The translations under genes and the position numbers were made by a program. From Nostocoides_A vanveenii (lineage in GTDB: Bacteria > Actinomycetota > Actinomycetes > Actinomycetales > Dermatophilaceae), in contig NZ_BAAAPN010000009.1 in NCBI RefSeq assembly GCF_039531165.1, positions 1-64,000 of the forward strand: a DNA stretch of 64,000 nt, in the 5' to 3' direction. The notes under the pieces are model-generated. The model had not been told where the DNA came from. It searched no databases and worked only from the letters and a program-made list of their open reading frames with translations. This document shows positions 35,146 through 47,443 of this stretch, piece by piece (positions within the stretch are counted from its first letter, which is position 1; each line of letters begins with the position of its first letter).

Positions 35146-35678
35146 GCCTGACGTCCTACGACCCGCCGGAGCGCTTCGTTGCAGGCACGGTCGGCCCGCC
35201 CGGCAACCGGACCTTCTTCCTGCAGGCCCGCGACGGCGCCCGGATCTCGACGATGTCGGTGGAAAAGGTGCACGTCATCGCGATCGCCGACCGGATCAGC
35301 GATGCCCTGGAGGCCTCTGGGTCGCTGCCGGCCGTGCCGCTTGCGGTCGACAACGAGCCCCTGGACACCCCCTTCGAAGACGATTTCCGCATCAACACCC
35401 TCGCCCTGCGCTTCGAGGCGGACCGTCGGGTCGTCATTCTCGAATGCCACGACCGCGACCCCGACGCCGACGAGGAGGCGCAGCAGCAGGCCCGCGAGGC
35501 CGGCCTGCCGGCCGCGATCCAGTCGGTTCAGGTGACGCTCAGCGCGCCGATGGCGGCCGAGTTCGCGCGACGCTGCAAGGCGCTAGTGGCCGCCGGCCGC
35601 CCGCCCTGTCCCTTCTGCGGGCTGCCCCTGGATCCGACCGGGCACATCTGCCCCCGCGCGAACGGCTACCGGCGCTGA
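35142..35678 (+). CDS. DUF3090 protein with C-terminal zinc knuckle
   Basis: A 178-residue protein of the actinobacterial DUF3090 family: PPERFVAGTVGPPGNRTFFLQARDG split near residues 9-33, and EDDFRINTLAL. The C terminus CPFCGLPLDPTGHICPR can bind zinc with three Cys and one His. Function is unknown. It always travels with a histidine phosphatase and an SCO1664-like kinase-fold protein close to mshC, an association also seen in Streptomyces, so a link to mycothiol or phosphate-ester metabolism is possible. Confidence 0.9.
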   Translation: MSLTSYDPPERFVAGTVGPPGNRTFFLQARDGARISTMSVEKVHVIAIADRISDALEASGSLPAVPLAVDNEPLDTPFEDDFRINTLALRFEADRRVVILECHDRDPDADEEAQQQAREAGLPAAIQSVQVTLSAPMAAEFARRCKALVAAGRPPCPFCGLPLDPTGHICPRANGYRR

Positions 35679-35692
35679 TCGACGCGGAGCAG

Positions 35693-36466
35693 TTGCAGCG
35701 CGCCGAGTTGCACATCCTCGGCCGGGTCGCGGGCGCCTCCAACACCACGCTGCTGACCCGGCTCGATGCTGCCGGCACCGGTCCGCTGGCGATCTACAAG
35801 CCGATCTCCGGCGAGCGCCCGCTGTGGGATTTCCCCGACGGCTCGCTCGCGGGGCGGGAGCGGGCGGCCTATGTCATCAGCGAACTAGGCGGCTGGCACA
35901 TGGTGCCCCGCACCATCCTGCGCGACGGCCCACTGGGACGCGGCATGGTCCAGGAGTGGCTCGGCGGCCTGGGCGAGGACGCCCCCGAATCCGTCGTCCA
36001 CGTGATCCGCCCTGGCAGCCTGGCCACCGGACTGATCCCCGTCCTGCGAGCCGTCGACGACGACGGCGGGCCGCTGCTCGTCGCCCATGAGGACGCACCG
36101 GACGTGCGTGCCCTGGCCGTGCTCGACGTCGTCCTGAACAACACCGACCGCAAAGGCGCGCACGCCTTCCGGCATGAAGGGCGCCTGTATGCCGTCGATC
36201 ACGGCGTGACCTTCCACCGCGAGCCCAAGTTGCGGACTGTCTTATGGGGTTGGGCCGGAGAAGCATTGCCCGACAGCGAGATCCACCGCCTGGAGACCCT
36301 TGCCACCCGGCTGGAGCGCGTGGACGAGGAGTCCTCGGAACTGGCCGAGCACCTGACGGTCCGCGAGGTGCGTGCGCTCCGGGCGCGGGTCGCGGCCTTG
36401 CTGGCGGAGCGGCACCATCCGGCGCCCGCGGGGGAGTGGCCCGCCATCCCCTGGCCGCCGCTCTGA
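35693..36466 (+). CDS. SCO1664-family kinase-fold protein
   Basis: A protein of about 257 residues with a phosphoinositide-kinase or HipA-like fold: the lysine strand GPLAIYKPISGERPLWDFPDGSL (split near residue 30), the catalytic loop LDVVLNNTDRKGAHAF, and the metal site YAVDHGVTF. No ATG or GTG lies in a good position. TTG 35693 is given here, and CTG 35675, overlapping the DUF3090 stop, is an alternative, so the start is uncertain. The conserved neighbourhood with DUF3090 and mshC supports the family call. Substrate unknown. Confidence 0.8.
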   Translation: MQRAELHILGRVAGASNTTLLTRLDAAGTGPLAIYKPISGERPLWDFPDGSLAGRERAAYVISELGGWHMVPRTILRDGPLGRGMVQEWLGGLGEDAPESVVHVIRPGSLATGLIPVLRAVDDDGGPLLVAHEDAPDVRALAVLDVVLNNTDRKGAHAFRHEGRLYAVDHGVTFHREPKLRTVLWGWAGEALPDSEIHRLETLATRLERVDEESSELAEHLTVREVRALRARVAALLAERHHPAPAGEWPAIPWPPL

Positions 36467-36497
36467 TCTGTCGGCGGCGGCAGTTACCCTTGCCGAC

Positions 36498-37745
36498 GTG
36501 AGAGCCTGGCCCGAGGTCACGATCCCAGCCATCCCCGGTCACGGCGGTTCCGTGCGCGTGCGCGACACCGCGTCCGGCGAGCTCGTGGAGGTGACCGGCA
36601 GCGACGGCAGCGCCAGCCTGTATGTCTGCGGGATCACCCCGTATGACGCCACCCACCTCGGTCACGCCGCCACCTATGTGACCTTCGATCTGCTCGGACG
36701 CGCGCTGCGCGACAGCGGATTGCGGGTGCGCTACATCCAGAATGTGACCGACGTCGACGACCCGCTGCTCGAGCGCGCAGCGCGCGACGGCGTGGACTGG
36801 ACCGATCTCGCTGCCTCCGAGATCGCCCTCTTCCGCGAAGACATGACCGCGCTGGGCGTGCTGCCGCCGGCGGAGTTGGTCGGCGTCGTCGAGTCCATCG
36901 ACGTCATCGCTGCGGACGTGCGCGAACTGATCGCGGCGGGAGCGGCATACGAGTTGGGGGTGCCGGGCGCGGACGGCCCGGACATCTACCTGGACCTGAC
37001 GCGCGCCGACGATTTTCCGATCGTCAGCAACTTCACGCGCACGGCCATGATGGACGTGATCGTCGACCGGGGCGGCGACCCCGACCGGCCCGGGAAGCGC
37101 GATCCGCTCGACCCCCTGCTGTGGCGCGCCGAGCGGCCGGGTGAGCCGGCTTGGCGGGTGCCGGGGTTGCCCGCCGGACGGCCGGGCTGGCACATCGAGT
37201 GCACGGCCATCGCCGGCGACCGCCTCGGGCTGCCCATCGACGTCCAGGGCGGGGGCGTCGACCTCGTCTTCCCCCATCACGATATGTCCGCGACCCAGGC
37301 CGAGGTCCTGGGCGAGCGCTTCGCCAAGGCGTATGTGCACCAGGCCATGGTCGGCCTCGACGGCGAGAAGATGAGCAAGTCCAAGGGCAACCTGGTGCTC
37401 GTCTCCGCCCTGCGCGGGGCCGGGATCGACCCGATGGCCATCCGGTTGCTGCTGCTCGGCCACCGCTACGACGCGCCCTGGGAGTTCACCGACAACGACC
37501 TGGAAACGGCGCGGACGCGCCTGTCGTCGTGGCGTGCAGGGGTATCGGTCAATGAGGGGCCGCCCGCCGAGGCCACCGTGGCCGCGATCCGCGCCGCCCT
37601 GGCCGACAACCTGGATGCCCCGGCGGCCGTAGCCGCCGTCGATGCGTGGGTCGCTGCGTCACTGGCCGGCGCGGGCGACCTGGCCGCCGACCAGCCGGGC
37701 ATCCTGGCCCGGGCGCTCGACGCGCTACTGGGCGTGCGACTCTAG
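36498..37745 (+). CDS. mshC: Cysteine:1-D-myo-inosityl 2-amino-2-deoxy-alpha-D-glucopyranoside ligase
   Basis: ATP-dependent step of mycothiol synthesis, joining cysteine to GlcN-inositol. The 415-residue enzyme is related to cysteinyl-tRNA synthetase. It has CGITPYDATHLGHAATYVTF with the HIGH-like site, zinc ligands including HIECTAIAGD, and KMSKSKGN near residue 293. It lacks the tRNA-binding anticodon domain of CysRS. GTG 36498 matches the start of mycobacterial MshC and follows a TACCCT box by 7 nt (leaderless). Earlier in-frame codons overlap the kinase-fold gene. Its presence shows that the cell uses mycothiol as main thiol. Confidence 0.96.
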   Translation: MRAWPEVTIPAIPGHGGSVRVRDTASGELVEVTGSDGSASLYVCGITPYDATHLGHAATYVTFDLLGRALRDSGLRVRYIQNVTDVDDPLLERAARDGVDWTDLAASEIALFREDMTALGVLPPAELVGVVESIDVIAADVRELIAAGAAYELGVPGADGPDIYLDLTRADDFPIVSNFTRTAMMDVIVDRGGDPDRPGKRDPLDPLLWRAERPGEPAWRVPGLPAGRPGWHIECTAIAGDRLGLPIDVQGGGVDLVFPHHDMSATQAEVLGERFAKAYVHQAMVGLDGEKMSKSKGNLVLVSALRGAGIDPMAIRLLLLGHRYDAPWEFTDNDLETARTRLSSWRAGVSVNEGPPAEATVAAIRAALADNLDAPAAVAAVDAWVAASLAGAGDLAADQPGILARALDALLGVRL

Positions 37746-37795
37746 CGATCCGTGCGCCCGGCCGCCCCGCCCGCCGGCTGCCTGACCGCGTTCGC

Positions 37796-38689
37796 TCAGC
37801 CTTCGGTGCCGCCCTGGCCGCGAAGGTAGCGCTCGAACTCGCGGGCAATGACGTCGCCGCTGGCCTCGGGCAACTCGGCGGTGTCCTGGGCCTTCTCCAG
37901 AGCTTCGACGTATTCGGCGACCTCGTCATCCGACTCGGCGAGAGCGTTGACGCCCTTCTCCCAGGCCTGGGCCTGCTCCGTCAGGTCCTCGGCGTCGATC
38001 GGCCGATCGATCAGCTTGCTCAAGGTGTCCAGCAGGGCGAGGGTCGCCTTGGGCGACGGCGGGTGACCGGCGTAGTGCGGCACCGCGGCCCAGCAGGAGA
38101 TGGACGTGATCCCGGACTGGGTGGCCGCATCGGCGAGCACACCGACGATGCCGGTGGGGCCCTCATACGTGCTCGGTTCGAGGTCGAAACGGTGGATCGT
38201 GGCGTCGTCCTCCGACGTTGCCGTGACCGGGATCGGGCGCGAGTGGGCGACATCGGCCATCAGCGCCCCAAGGGTGATGAAGGTTGTCACGCCGGCGCTC
38301 TGCGCGAACTCCATCAACTCCACGGTGAAGCCCCGCCACTTGAAGCTGGGCTCGATCCCGCTGACGAGGATCACGCTGCGATCGAGGCCGGGGCGGCGCG
38401 CGTGCAGGATGCGGGTGGTGCGCCACTGGATGCGGCGGCGCCCATTGTCGATGACGGCCCGCGGACGGTTGACCTGGAAGTCGTAGTAGTCCTCGGGGTC
38501 GAGGGCCGCAACGGGGTGCGCGTCCCAGAGCCCCGAGAGGTGCTCGATCGCGTCCGTAGCGGCCTCACCGGCGTCGTTCCAGCCCTCGAAGGCAAGGATC
38601 ATCACCGTGTCCCGCAACTCCGGGAGGTCGTCGAGCTCGATCACTCGCTTCTCCTTGCCGACCTTGAGGTCATCTCCACTTCTGGGCAT
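37796..38689 (-). CDS. PAC2-family protein (proteasome assembly chaperone-like)
   Basis: A 297-residue protein with a PAC2 domain: VMILAFEGWNDAGEAATDAIEHL at the front, DYYDFQVNRP, ILVSGIEPSFKWRGF, CWAAVPHYAG. Most PAC2 proteins of actinobacteria have no known role; the name comes from eukaryotic proteasome assembly factors. The presence of a proteasome in this genome is suggestive only. The ATG at 38689 follows TAGCCT by 4 nt. It is convergent with mshC and divergent from the HAD gene, whose GTG is 68 bp away. Confidence 0.88.
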   Translation of the reverse strand: MPRSGDDLKVGKEKRVIELDDLPELRDTVMILAFEGWNDAGEAATDAIEHLSGLWDAHPVAALDPEDYYDFQVNRPRAVIDNGRRRIQWRTTRILHARRPGLDRSVILVSGIEPSFKWRGFTVELMEFAQSAGVTTFITLGALMADVAHSRPIPVTATSEDDATIHRFDLEPSTYEGPTGIVGVLADAATQSGITSISCWAAVPHYAGHPPSPKATLALLDTLSKLIDRPIDAEDLTEQAQAWEKGVNALAESDDEVAEYVEALEKAQDTAELPEASGDVIAREFERYLRGQGGTEG

Positions 38690-38756
38690 AGGCAGGCTAT
38701 CGCGCCGACCCGAAATAGCATGGGCATTCGCCACCACATCGACAGGGACTCCACAC

Positions 38757-39425
38757 GTGACCGACCGATCGACACCTCCGCTGCCCGCGGCCGTGCTCTG
38801 GGACATGGACGGGACCCTCGTCGACACCGAGCCCTACTGGATCGCCGCTGAGTACGCGATCGTCGCCGAATACGGCGGGCAATGGAGCGACGAACTCGCC
38901 CACCAGATCGTCGGCAACCCGCTGCTGGTGTCGGCGGAGTTCATCCTGGCCAACTCCCCGGTGTCGATGTCGCCGGATGAACTCGTCGAGGCTCTGCTCG
39001 AGCGGGTGGTCGCCCGGGTGACCGAATGCGTCCCGTGGCGGCCGGGTGCCCGGGAGTTGCTCGACGATCTGCGCGCGCATGGCGTCCCCTGCGCCCTGGT
39101 GACGATGTCGTGGGCGTCGCTGGCGCGCGCCGTGACCGACTCCCTGCCCGAAGGGTCCTTCGCCGTCGTCGTGACCGGTGATCGGGTCACCCACGGAAAG
39201 CCGCACCCCGAGCCGTATCTTGCGGCCACCGCCGCCTTGGACGTCCCGCCCGAGCGGTGCGTCGCGATCGAAGACTCCGCGACCGGCGTGCGCTCGGCCG
39301 TCGCCGCCGGCGTGCCGACCATCGCGGTGCCCAATGTCGTCAAGGTCCCCAACATCCCCGGCGCCGTCCGCCTGCCGTCCTTGGCCGGCCTGGGCGCGCG
39401 CGACCTCACCCCCCTCTTCCCCTAA
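38757..39425 (+). CDS. HAD-family phosphatase (beta-phosphoglucomutase-like)
   Basis: A 222-residue HAD subfamily IA hydrolase: VLWDMDGTLVDTEPYW with the nucleophile Asp near residue 15, LVTMSWASLARAV (motif II), HGKPHPEPYLAA with the motif III Lys, and AIEDSATGVRSAVAAGV (motif IV). A helical cap lies between. It acts on a small phosphorylated compound or mutarotates a sugar phosphate; the substrate cannot be told. GTG 38757 is chosen by family length. Downstream lies the 22-bp repeat cluster that separates it from metH. Confidence 0.87.
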   Translation: MTDRSTPPLPAAVLWDMDGTLVDTEPYWIAAEYAIVAEYGGQWSDELAHQIVGNPLLVSAEFILANSPVSMSPDELVEALLERVVARVTECVPWRPGARELLDDLRAHGVPCALVTMSWASLARAVTDSLPEGSFAVVVTGDRVTHGKPHPEPYLAATAALDVPPERCVAIEDSATGVRSAVAAGVPTIAVPNVVKVPNIPGAVRLPSLAGLGARDLTPLFP

Positions 39426-39426
39426 C

Positions 39427-39520
39427 GTCGAGTGGCCGGTTCAGCCCCGTCGAGTGGCCGGTTCAGCCCCGTCGAGTGGCCGGTTCCGCCCCGTCGAGTG
39501 GCCGGGACCGACCACTCGAC
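39427..39520. repeat. 22-bp tandem repeats (GTCGAGTGGCCGGTTCAGCC unit) at a convergent junction
   Basis: Copies of a 22-bp unit beginning GTCGAGTGGCCGGTTC start at 39427, 39449 and 39471; a fourth, truncated copy starts at 39493. An inverted core CCACTCGAC lies at 39512-39520 and pairs with GTCGAGTGG at 39493-39501 as a 9-bp hairpin. The cluster fills the space between the stops of the HAD gene and metH. The same unit recurs at 60055-60169, also between two converging genes. Confidence 0.9.
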
Positions 39521-39535
39521 GAAGCGTGGAACTGG

Positions 39536-43252
<3,717 letters not shown>

Positions 43253-43321
43253 GCCCGAAGTATCCCCCACCCGCCAACCGACCAACGAACTTATCGCCGC
43301 CCCGGCGGGTAGGTTCTGGGC

Positions 43322-44446
43322 GTGAGCAGTCAACCCGAGAGCGAGCGATCACCGGGATTGAAGGTGGCCACCATCGGCTCGGTGCCGGTCTACATCGGCC
43401 GGAGCTGGGGGATCCTGGCGGTGATCATCCTGGTGCTGCTGGGTCCGCAGTTGCAGGAGGCCAACCCGGACCTGGGCTTTCGCGCCTATCTGATCGCCGC
43501 GGCATACGCCCTGATGTTGCTGGTCGCCGTGTTCGTGCACGAGGGCGCGCATGCACTGGGGGCGCGGTCGTTCGGGTATCCGGTGCACCGGGTGGTCGCG
43601 GACTTGTGGGGCGGGCATACGGCACTGGACGTTTCGCGCGCGACGCCCGGGCCGAGCGCCGTGGTGGCCGTTGTCGGACCGCTCTCGAATCTCGTGCTCG
43701 CGGCCCTGGGCCAGGGCGTCGCGGCCCTGGTAGAACCGGGGATCCCGCACGGGCTGGCAAGCATCTTTGCCCTGCTCAACTTCCTGCTCGCGCTTTTCAA
43801 TCTCTTGCCGGGGCTACCGCTGGACGGCGGGCAGCTGGTCGAGGCGCTGGTCTGGAAGGTCACCGGAAACCGGCACCGAGGGCGGGTCGTCGCGGGTTAT
43901 GCCGGGCTGGTCGTGACGCTCGGCGTGCTCTTTTGGTTCGTCGGGCGGCCGTTGCTGGCGGGTGAGAAGCCGTCCTTCGGATCGATCGGGTGGTCGCTGC
44001 TGATCTGCATGTTTCTGTGGCAGGGGGCTCAGAACGCGATCCGCTCGGGCAAAGTCGCCGGCATTATCGCGGGCGTGCGGGTGGTCGATCTTCTGCAGCC
44101 CGTCGTCCCCGTGCCGGCCGGCGCGAGCTTGGCCGATCTGCCCTCTGGCCTGCCTCCCGTCGTCGTCGACACCTCCGGTATGCCGATCGGCCTGGTCGAC
44201 GCGGACGCGCTGGCCGCGGTCCCCGGGGCCGCGATCGGGCAGACGCCCGTGCTGAGCGTGACCCGACCGATGCCGCCGGACTGGGTCGTCGACGTCGACC
44301 CGAACGGCCCGATCACGCCGGTCCTCGCCCCACTCAGCCGGCAACCGGCCGGGCTCGTCGCAATCCGCTGGGACGGCCGCGTGCTCGGCGTGGTCAGCGT
44401 GGCCGCCGTCAATGCCGCCGCGTCCGCTCGCGCCCCCCGTCCCTAA
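43322..44446 (+). CDS. Site-2 protease family (M50) membrane protein
   Basis: A 374-residue intramembrane metalloprotease. It has HEGAH (residues 73-77) for zinc in the second helix and PGLPLDGGQ near 165 with the third ligand Asp. About six membrane segments are followed by a soluble C-terminal region of two CBS-like repeats (GVRVVDLLQPVVPVPAGASL, VVVDTSGMPIGLVD). Members cut membrane-bound regulators or recycle signal peptides; the target is unknown. A TAGGTT box ends 6 nt before the GTG (leaderless), and the 70-bp space to the metH start is shared by two divergent promoters. Confidence 0.88.
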   Translation: MSSQPESERSPGLKVATIGSVPVYIGRSWGILAVIILVLLGPQLQEANPDLGFRAYLIAAAYALMLLVAVFVHEGAHALGARSFGYPVHRVVADLWGGHTALDVSRATPGPSAVVAVVGPLSNLVLAALGQGVAALVEPGIPHGLASIFALLNFLLALFNLLPGLPLDGGQLVEALVWKVTGNRHRGRVVAGYAGLVVTLGVLFWFVGRPLLAGEKPSFGSIGWSLLICMFLWQGAQNAIRSGKVAGIIAGVRVVDLLQPVVPVPAGASLADLPSGLPPVVVDTSGMPIGLVDADALAAVPGAAIGQTPVLSVTRPMPPDWVVDVDPNGPITPVLAPLSRQPAGLVAIRWDGRVLGVVSVAAVNAAASARAPRP

Positions 44447-44468
44447 CGTCTGCTAGCAGAGGTTAGGG
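44441..44468. terminator. 28-nt palindrome over the M50 stop codon
   Basis: CCCTAAC (44441-44447) pairs with GTTAGGG (44462-44468), and between them CTGCTAGCAG (44450-44459) is itself palindromic; a GT/AG step separates the two stems. The TAA stop codon is inside the left arm. It may be a terminator or a protein-binding site. Confidence 0.5.
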
Positions 44469-44555
44469 CACCTCCAGCACGGTAGACCCTGCTCGACGTC
44501 ACCCACCCTGTGCTGAGTCGGGCCCGGCGCGGGAGGGGCACTACAGTTGCCGCCC

Positions 44556-45539
44556 GTGACGGCGATCGATGCGGGCCTGCGGCGCGGGCCTTTCCAGGTG
44601 GGCGACCGCGTGCAACTGACCGACCCCAAAGGCCGGATGCACACCATCACCCTCGAGGCCGGCAAGGAGTTCCACACCCACCGCGGGTTCCTGCGCCACA
44701 ACGACCTGATCGGCGCCCCCGACGGATCGACCACCACCAACACCGCGGGGACGCAGTACCTGGCGATCCGCCCACTGCTCGCCGACTATGTGATGTCGAT
44801 GCCCCGTGGCGCGGCCGTCGTCTATCCCAAGGACGCCGGTCAGATCGTCACGATGGGTGACATCTTCCCCGGCGCGGTTGTCGTCGAGGCCGGGGTCGGC
44901 TCGGGCGCGTTGTCGATGTCCCTGCTCCGCGCGGTGGGGGAGTCCGGGCGGGTGCTGTCCTTCGAGCGCCGGGCCGATTTCGCGACCATCGCCCAGGCCA
45001 ACGCCCGCGCCTTCTTCGGCGCCGACCACCCGGCGTGGACGGTCACCGTCGGCGATCTCGTCGAGTCGCTGCCGTCAGTCGTTGGGCCGGCGAGCGTCGA
45101 TCGTGTCATCCTCGACATGCTCGCGCCCTGGGAGTGCCTCGGCGTCGTCGGGGAGGCGCTGCTGCCTGGCGGGGTGCTCATCTGCTACGTCGCGACCGCC
45201 ACCCAACTCTCCCGGGTCGCCGAGGCGATGCGCGACCACGGCGGGTTCACCGAACCGCACGCCTGGGAATCCATCGTCCGCGACTGGCACCTCGAGGGCC
45301 TGGCCGTCCGGCCCCAACACCGGATGCACGGCCATACCGGCTTCCTGATCACCAGCCGCCGGCTCGCCCCCGGCGTCACCCCGCCCCTGCGCAAGCGGCG
45401 CCCCGGCAAGGGCTATGTCACCGACCTCGACGGCGAGGCCGAGTGGGACGCCGAGGACATCGGCGAGCGTGTCCCCAGCGACAAGCGCGTGCGCAAAGTC
45501 GCACGTTCGATGGGCGAAACCTCCCGGCGTCTGCCCTGA
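44556..45539 (+). CDS. trmI: tRNA (adenine-N1)-methyltransferase
   Basis: Makes m1A at position 58 of the T-loop using S-adenosylmethionine. The 327-residue protein has an N-terminal substrate domain (GRMHTITLEAGKEFHTHRG as two parts). A Rossmann methyltransferase fold follows: GDIFPGAVVVEAGVGSGALSMSLLRAVG split around the SAM loop EAGVGSGA, VLSFERRADF, and LDMLAPWE. GTG 44556 is chosen since a TACAGT box ends 8 nt before it. A TTG at 44547 is an alternative, better placed for a GGGAGGGG site. In other actinobacteria this gene directly precedes ARC, as here, which supports its place in the proteasome neighbourhood. Confidence 0.92.
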   Translation: MTAIDAGLRRGPFQVGDRVQLTDPKGRMHTITLEAGKEFHTHRGFLRHNDLIGAPDGSTTTNTAGTQYLAIRPLLADYVMSMPRGAAVVYPKDAGQIVTMGDIFPGAVVVEAGVGSGALSMSLLRAVGESGRVLSFERRADFATIAQANARAFFGADHPAWTVTVGDLVESLPSVVGPASVDRVILDMLAPWECLGVVGEALLPGGVLICYVATATQLSRVAEAMRDHGGFTEPHAWESIVRDWHLEGLAVRPQHRMHGHTGFLITSRRLAPGVTPPLRKRRPGKGYVTDLDGEAEWDAEDIGERVPSDKRVRKVARSMGETSRRLP

Positions 45540-45610
45540 TCGCGAGTTAGGGTCGAGCTGACCGCGCCTCCCATTCCGGGGGCGACGGCTTGGCTTTCAA
45601 GGAGGTCGAC

Positions 45611-47242
45611 GTGGCCGAGGACTCGTCCATCGAGATGCGTCGCCTGCAATCGCAGCTGGCGACCATGTCCGCCCAGAACGACCGTCTCGTGCGCACGCTG
45701 AAGGACGCACGCGAACAACTCGTCACCCTCAAGTCCGAGGTCGACCGGCTCGCGGCACCGCCCGCGGCATACGGGATCGTGTTGGAGATCCACGACGACG
45801 GGACCGCCGACGTGCTGACCGGCGGGCGCAAGATGCAGGTCGCCGTGAGCCCGACCATCGAGCGCGCGGAGCTGCGCCAGGGCCGCGAGGTGCGCCTGAA
45901 CGAGGCCCTCAATATCGTGGCCACCTGCGGGTATGAACGTGTGGGTGAGGTTGTGCTGGTCAAGGAGCTCATCGAACCCGACCGGGTCCTCGTCGTGGCC
46001 CATGCCGACGAGGAGCGCGTATGCCGGTTGGCCGACTCCGTTCCCCAGGGCAGCATTCGCGTCGGTGACGCCCTGCTCCTGGAGCCGCGCTCCGGCTTCG
46101 TCTTCGAGCGGATCGAGAAGGCCGAGGTGGCCGACTTGGTGCTCGAGGAAGTCCCCGACATCTCCTATGAGGACATCGGCGGGCTGCGCGGGCAGATCGA
46201 GGCGATCCGTGACTCGGTGGAACTGCCCTACCTGCACCCCGAGCTCTATCTCGAGCACCACCTCAAGGCGCCCAAGGGGGTGCTCCTCTACGGCCCGCCG
46301 GGATGCGGCAAGACGATGATCGCCAAGGCCGTCGCGGCATCGCTGGCGCGCAAGGTGGCCGAGAAGGAGGGCAAGCCGCTGGCGAAGTCCTACTTCCTCA
46401 ACATCAAGGGCCCGGAGCTGCTCAACAAGTATGTCGGCGAGACCGAGCGGCATATCCGGCTGATCTTCCACCGCGCCCGCGAGAAGTCGAATGAGGGCAC
46501 GCCTGTCGTGGTCTTCTTCGATGAGATGGACTCGCTTTTCCGCACCCGAGGGTCGGGTGTCTCCAGCGACGTGGAGACGACGATCGTGCCGCAATTGTTG
46601 GCCGAGATCGACGGCGTCGAGGGCTTGGAGCACGTCATCGTCATCGGTGCCACCAACCGCGAGGACATGATCGACCCGGCGATCCTGCGACCGGGACGGC
46701 TCGATGTGAAGATCAAGATCGAACGCCCCGATGCCGAGGCCTCCCGCGACATTTTCCGCAAATACTTGACGGCCGATCTGCCGCTGCACGCCGACGACCT
46801 AGCCGAGCACGGCGGCTCCCCGGAGGAGACGGTCGAGGCGATGATCGAGGCCACGGTGGCGCGGATGTACTCCGAGCAGGAGGAGAATCGCTTCCTCGAG
46901 GTCACCTATGCCGGGGGCGACAAGGAGATCCTCTACTTCAAGGATTTCAACTCCGGCGCGATGATCCAGAACGTCGTCGACCGGGCCAAGAAGATCGCGA
47001 TCAAGGAGTTGCTCACCACCGGGCAGCGGGGCATTCGCGTCGAGCATCTGCTGGCCAGTTGCGTCGATGAGTTCAAGGAGAACGAAGACCTGCCCAATAC
47101 GACCAACCCGGACGACTGGGCGCGGATCTCGGGCAAGAAGGGCGAGCGGATCATCTATGTCCGCACCCTGGTCTCGACCAAGTCCGGCACCGAGCCGGGG
47201 CGCACGATCGAGTCGGTCGGCAACACCGGGCAGTATCTCTGA
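45611..47242 (+). CDS. arc: Proteasome-activating AAA ATPase ARC/Mpa
   Basis: Hexameric unfoldase that recognises Pup through its N-terminal coiled coil and threads substrates into the 20S proteasome. Residues about 5-50 form the coiled coil (MRRLQSQLATMSAQNDRLVR). An OB domain spans 55-170. The AAA module has Walker A GPPGCGKT near 228, Walker B VVVFFDEMDS near 300 and the arginine-finger region RPGRLD. The C terminus GQYL is the gate-opening tail that docks into PrcA. GTG 45611 is chosen since AAGGAGG ends 5 bases before it; a TTG 21 bases upstream is less likely. The product is 543 residues. A long hairpin follows directly, isolating it from the genes downstream. Confidence 0.97.
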   Translation: MAEDSSIEMRRLQSQLATMSAQNDRLVRTLKDAREQLVTLKSEVDRLAAPPAAYGIVLEIHDDGTADVLTGGRKMQVAVSPTIERAELRQGREVRLNEALNIVATCGYERVGEVVLVKELIEPDRVLVVAHADEERVCRLADSVPQGSIRVGDALLLEPRSGFVFERIEKAEVADLVLEEVPDISYEDIGGLRGQIEAIRDSVELPYLHPELYLEHHLKAPKGVLLYGPPGCGKTMIAKAVAASLARKVAEKEGKPLAKSYFLNIKGPELLNKYVGETERHIRLIFHRAREKSNEGTPVVVFFDEMDSLFRTRGSGVSSDVETTIVPQLLAEIDGVEGLEHVIVIGATNREDMIDPAILRPGRLDVKIKIERPDAEASRDIFRKYLTADLPLHADDLAEHGGSPEETVEAMIEATVARMYSEQEENRFLEVTYAGGDKEILYFKDFNSGAMIQNVVDRAKKIAIKELLTTGQRGIRVEHLLASCVDEFKENEDLPNTTNPDDWARISGKKGERIIYVRTLVSTKSGTEPGRTIESVGNTGQYL

Positions 47243-47292
47243 GCAGCGCGCGGGCACGCTCGACTCTGGTCAAGGCGTGCCGGCGCGCTGCT
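47242..47292 (+). terminator. 18-bp hairpin directly after ARC
   Basis: Left arm 47242-47259 (starts AGCAGCGCGC) and right arm 47275-47292 (ends GCGCGCTGCT) pair over 18 positions with one mismatch and a 15-nt loop. It begins at the last base of the ARC stop codon. It should block transcription from ARC into the accessory insert. Confidence 0.75.
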
Positions 47293-47443
47293 GAGTCGGC
47301 CGCTGGGGATCGGCATCGGCACCGTAGGGCGGGCCGGCCCCGCTGTCCCGGTTTGGCGAATTCCCCACCGCCGCAACCTCACCTGCCGGTCACGCGTCTG
47401 GCGCGCTCAAGGGAAGTCGCCGCCGAAGCCATCAGGAGAAGCC

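Noticed and set aside
43253..43321. Cobalamin riboswitch upstream of metH
   Set aside because: Only about 70 bp separates metH from the divergent gene, and no B12-box-like or multi-stem leader is visible.
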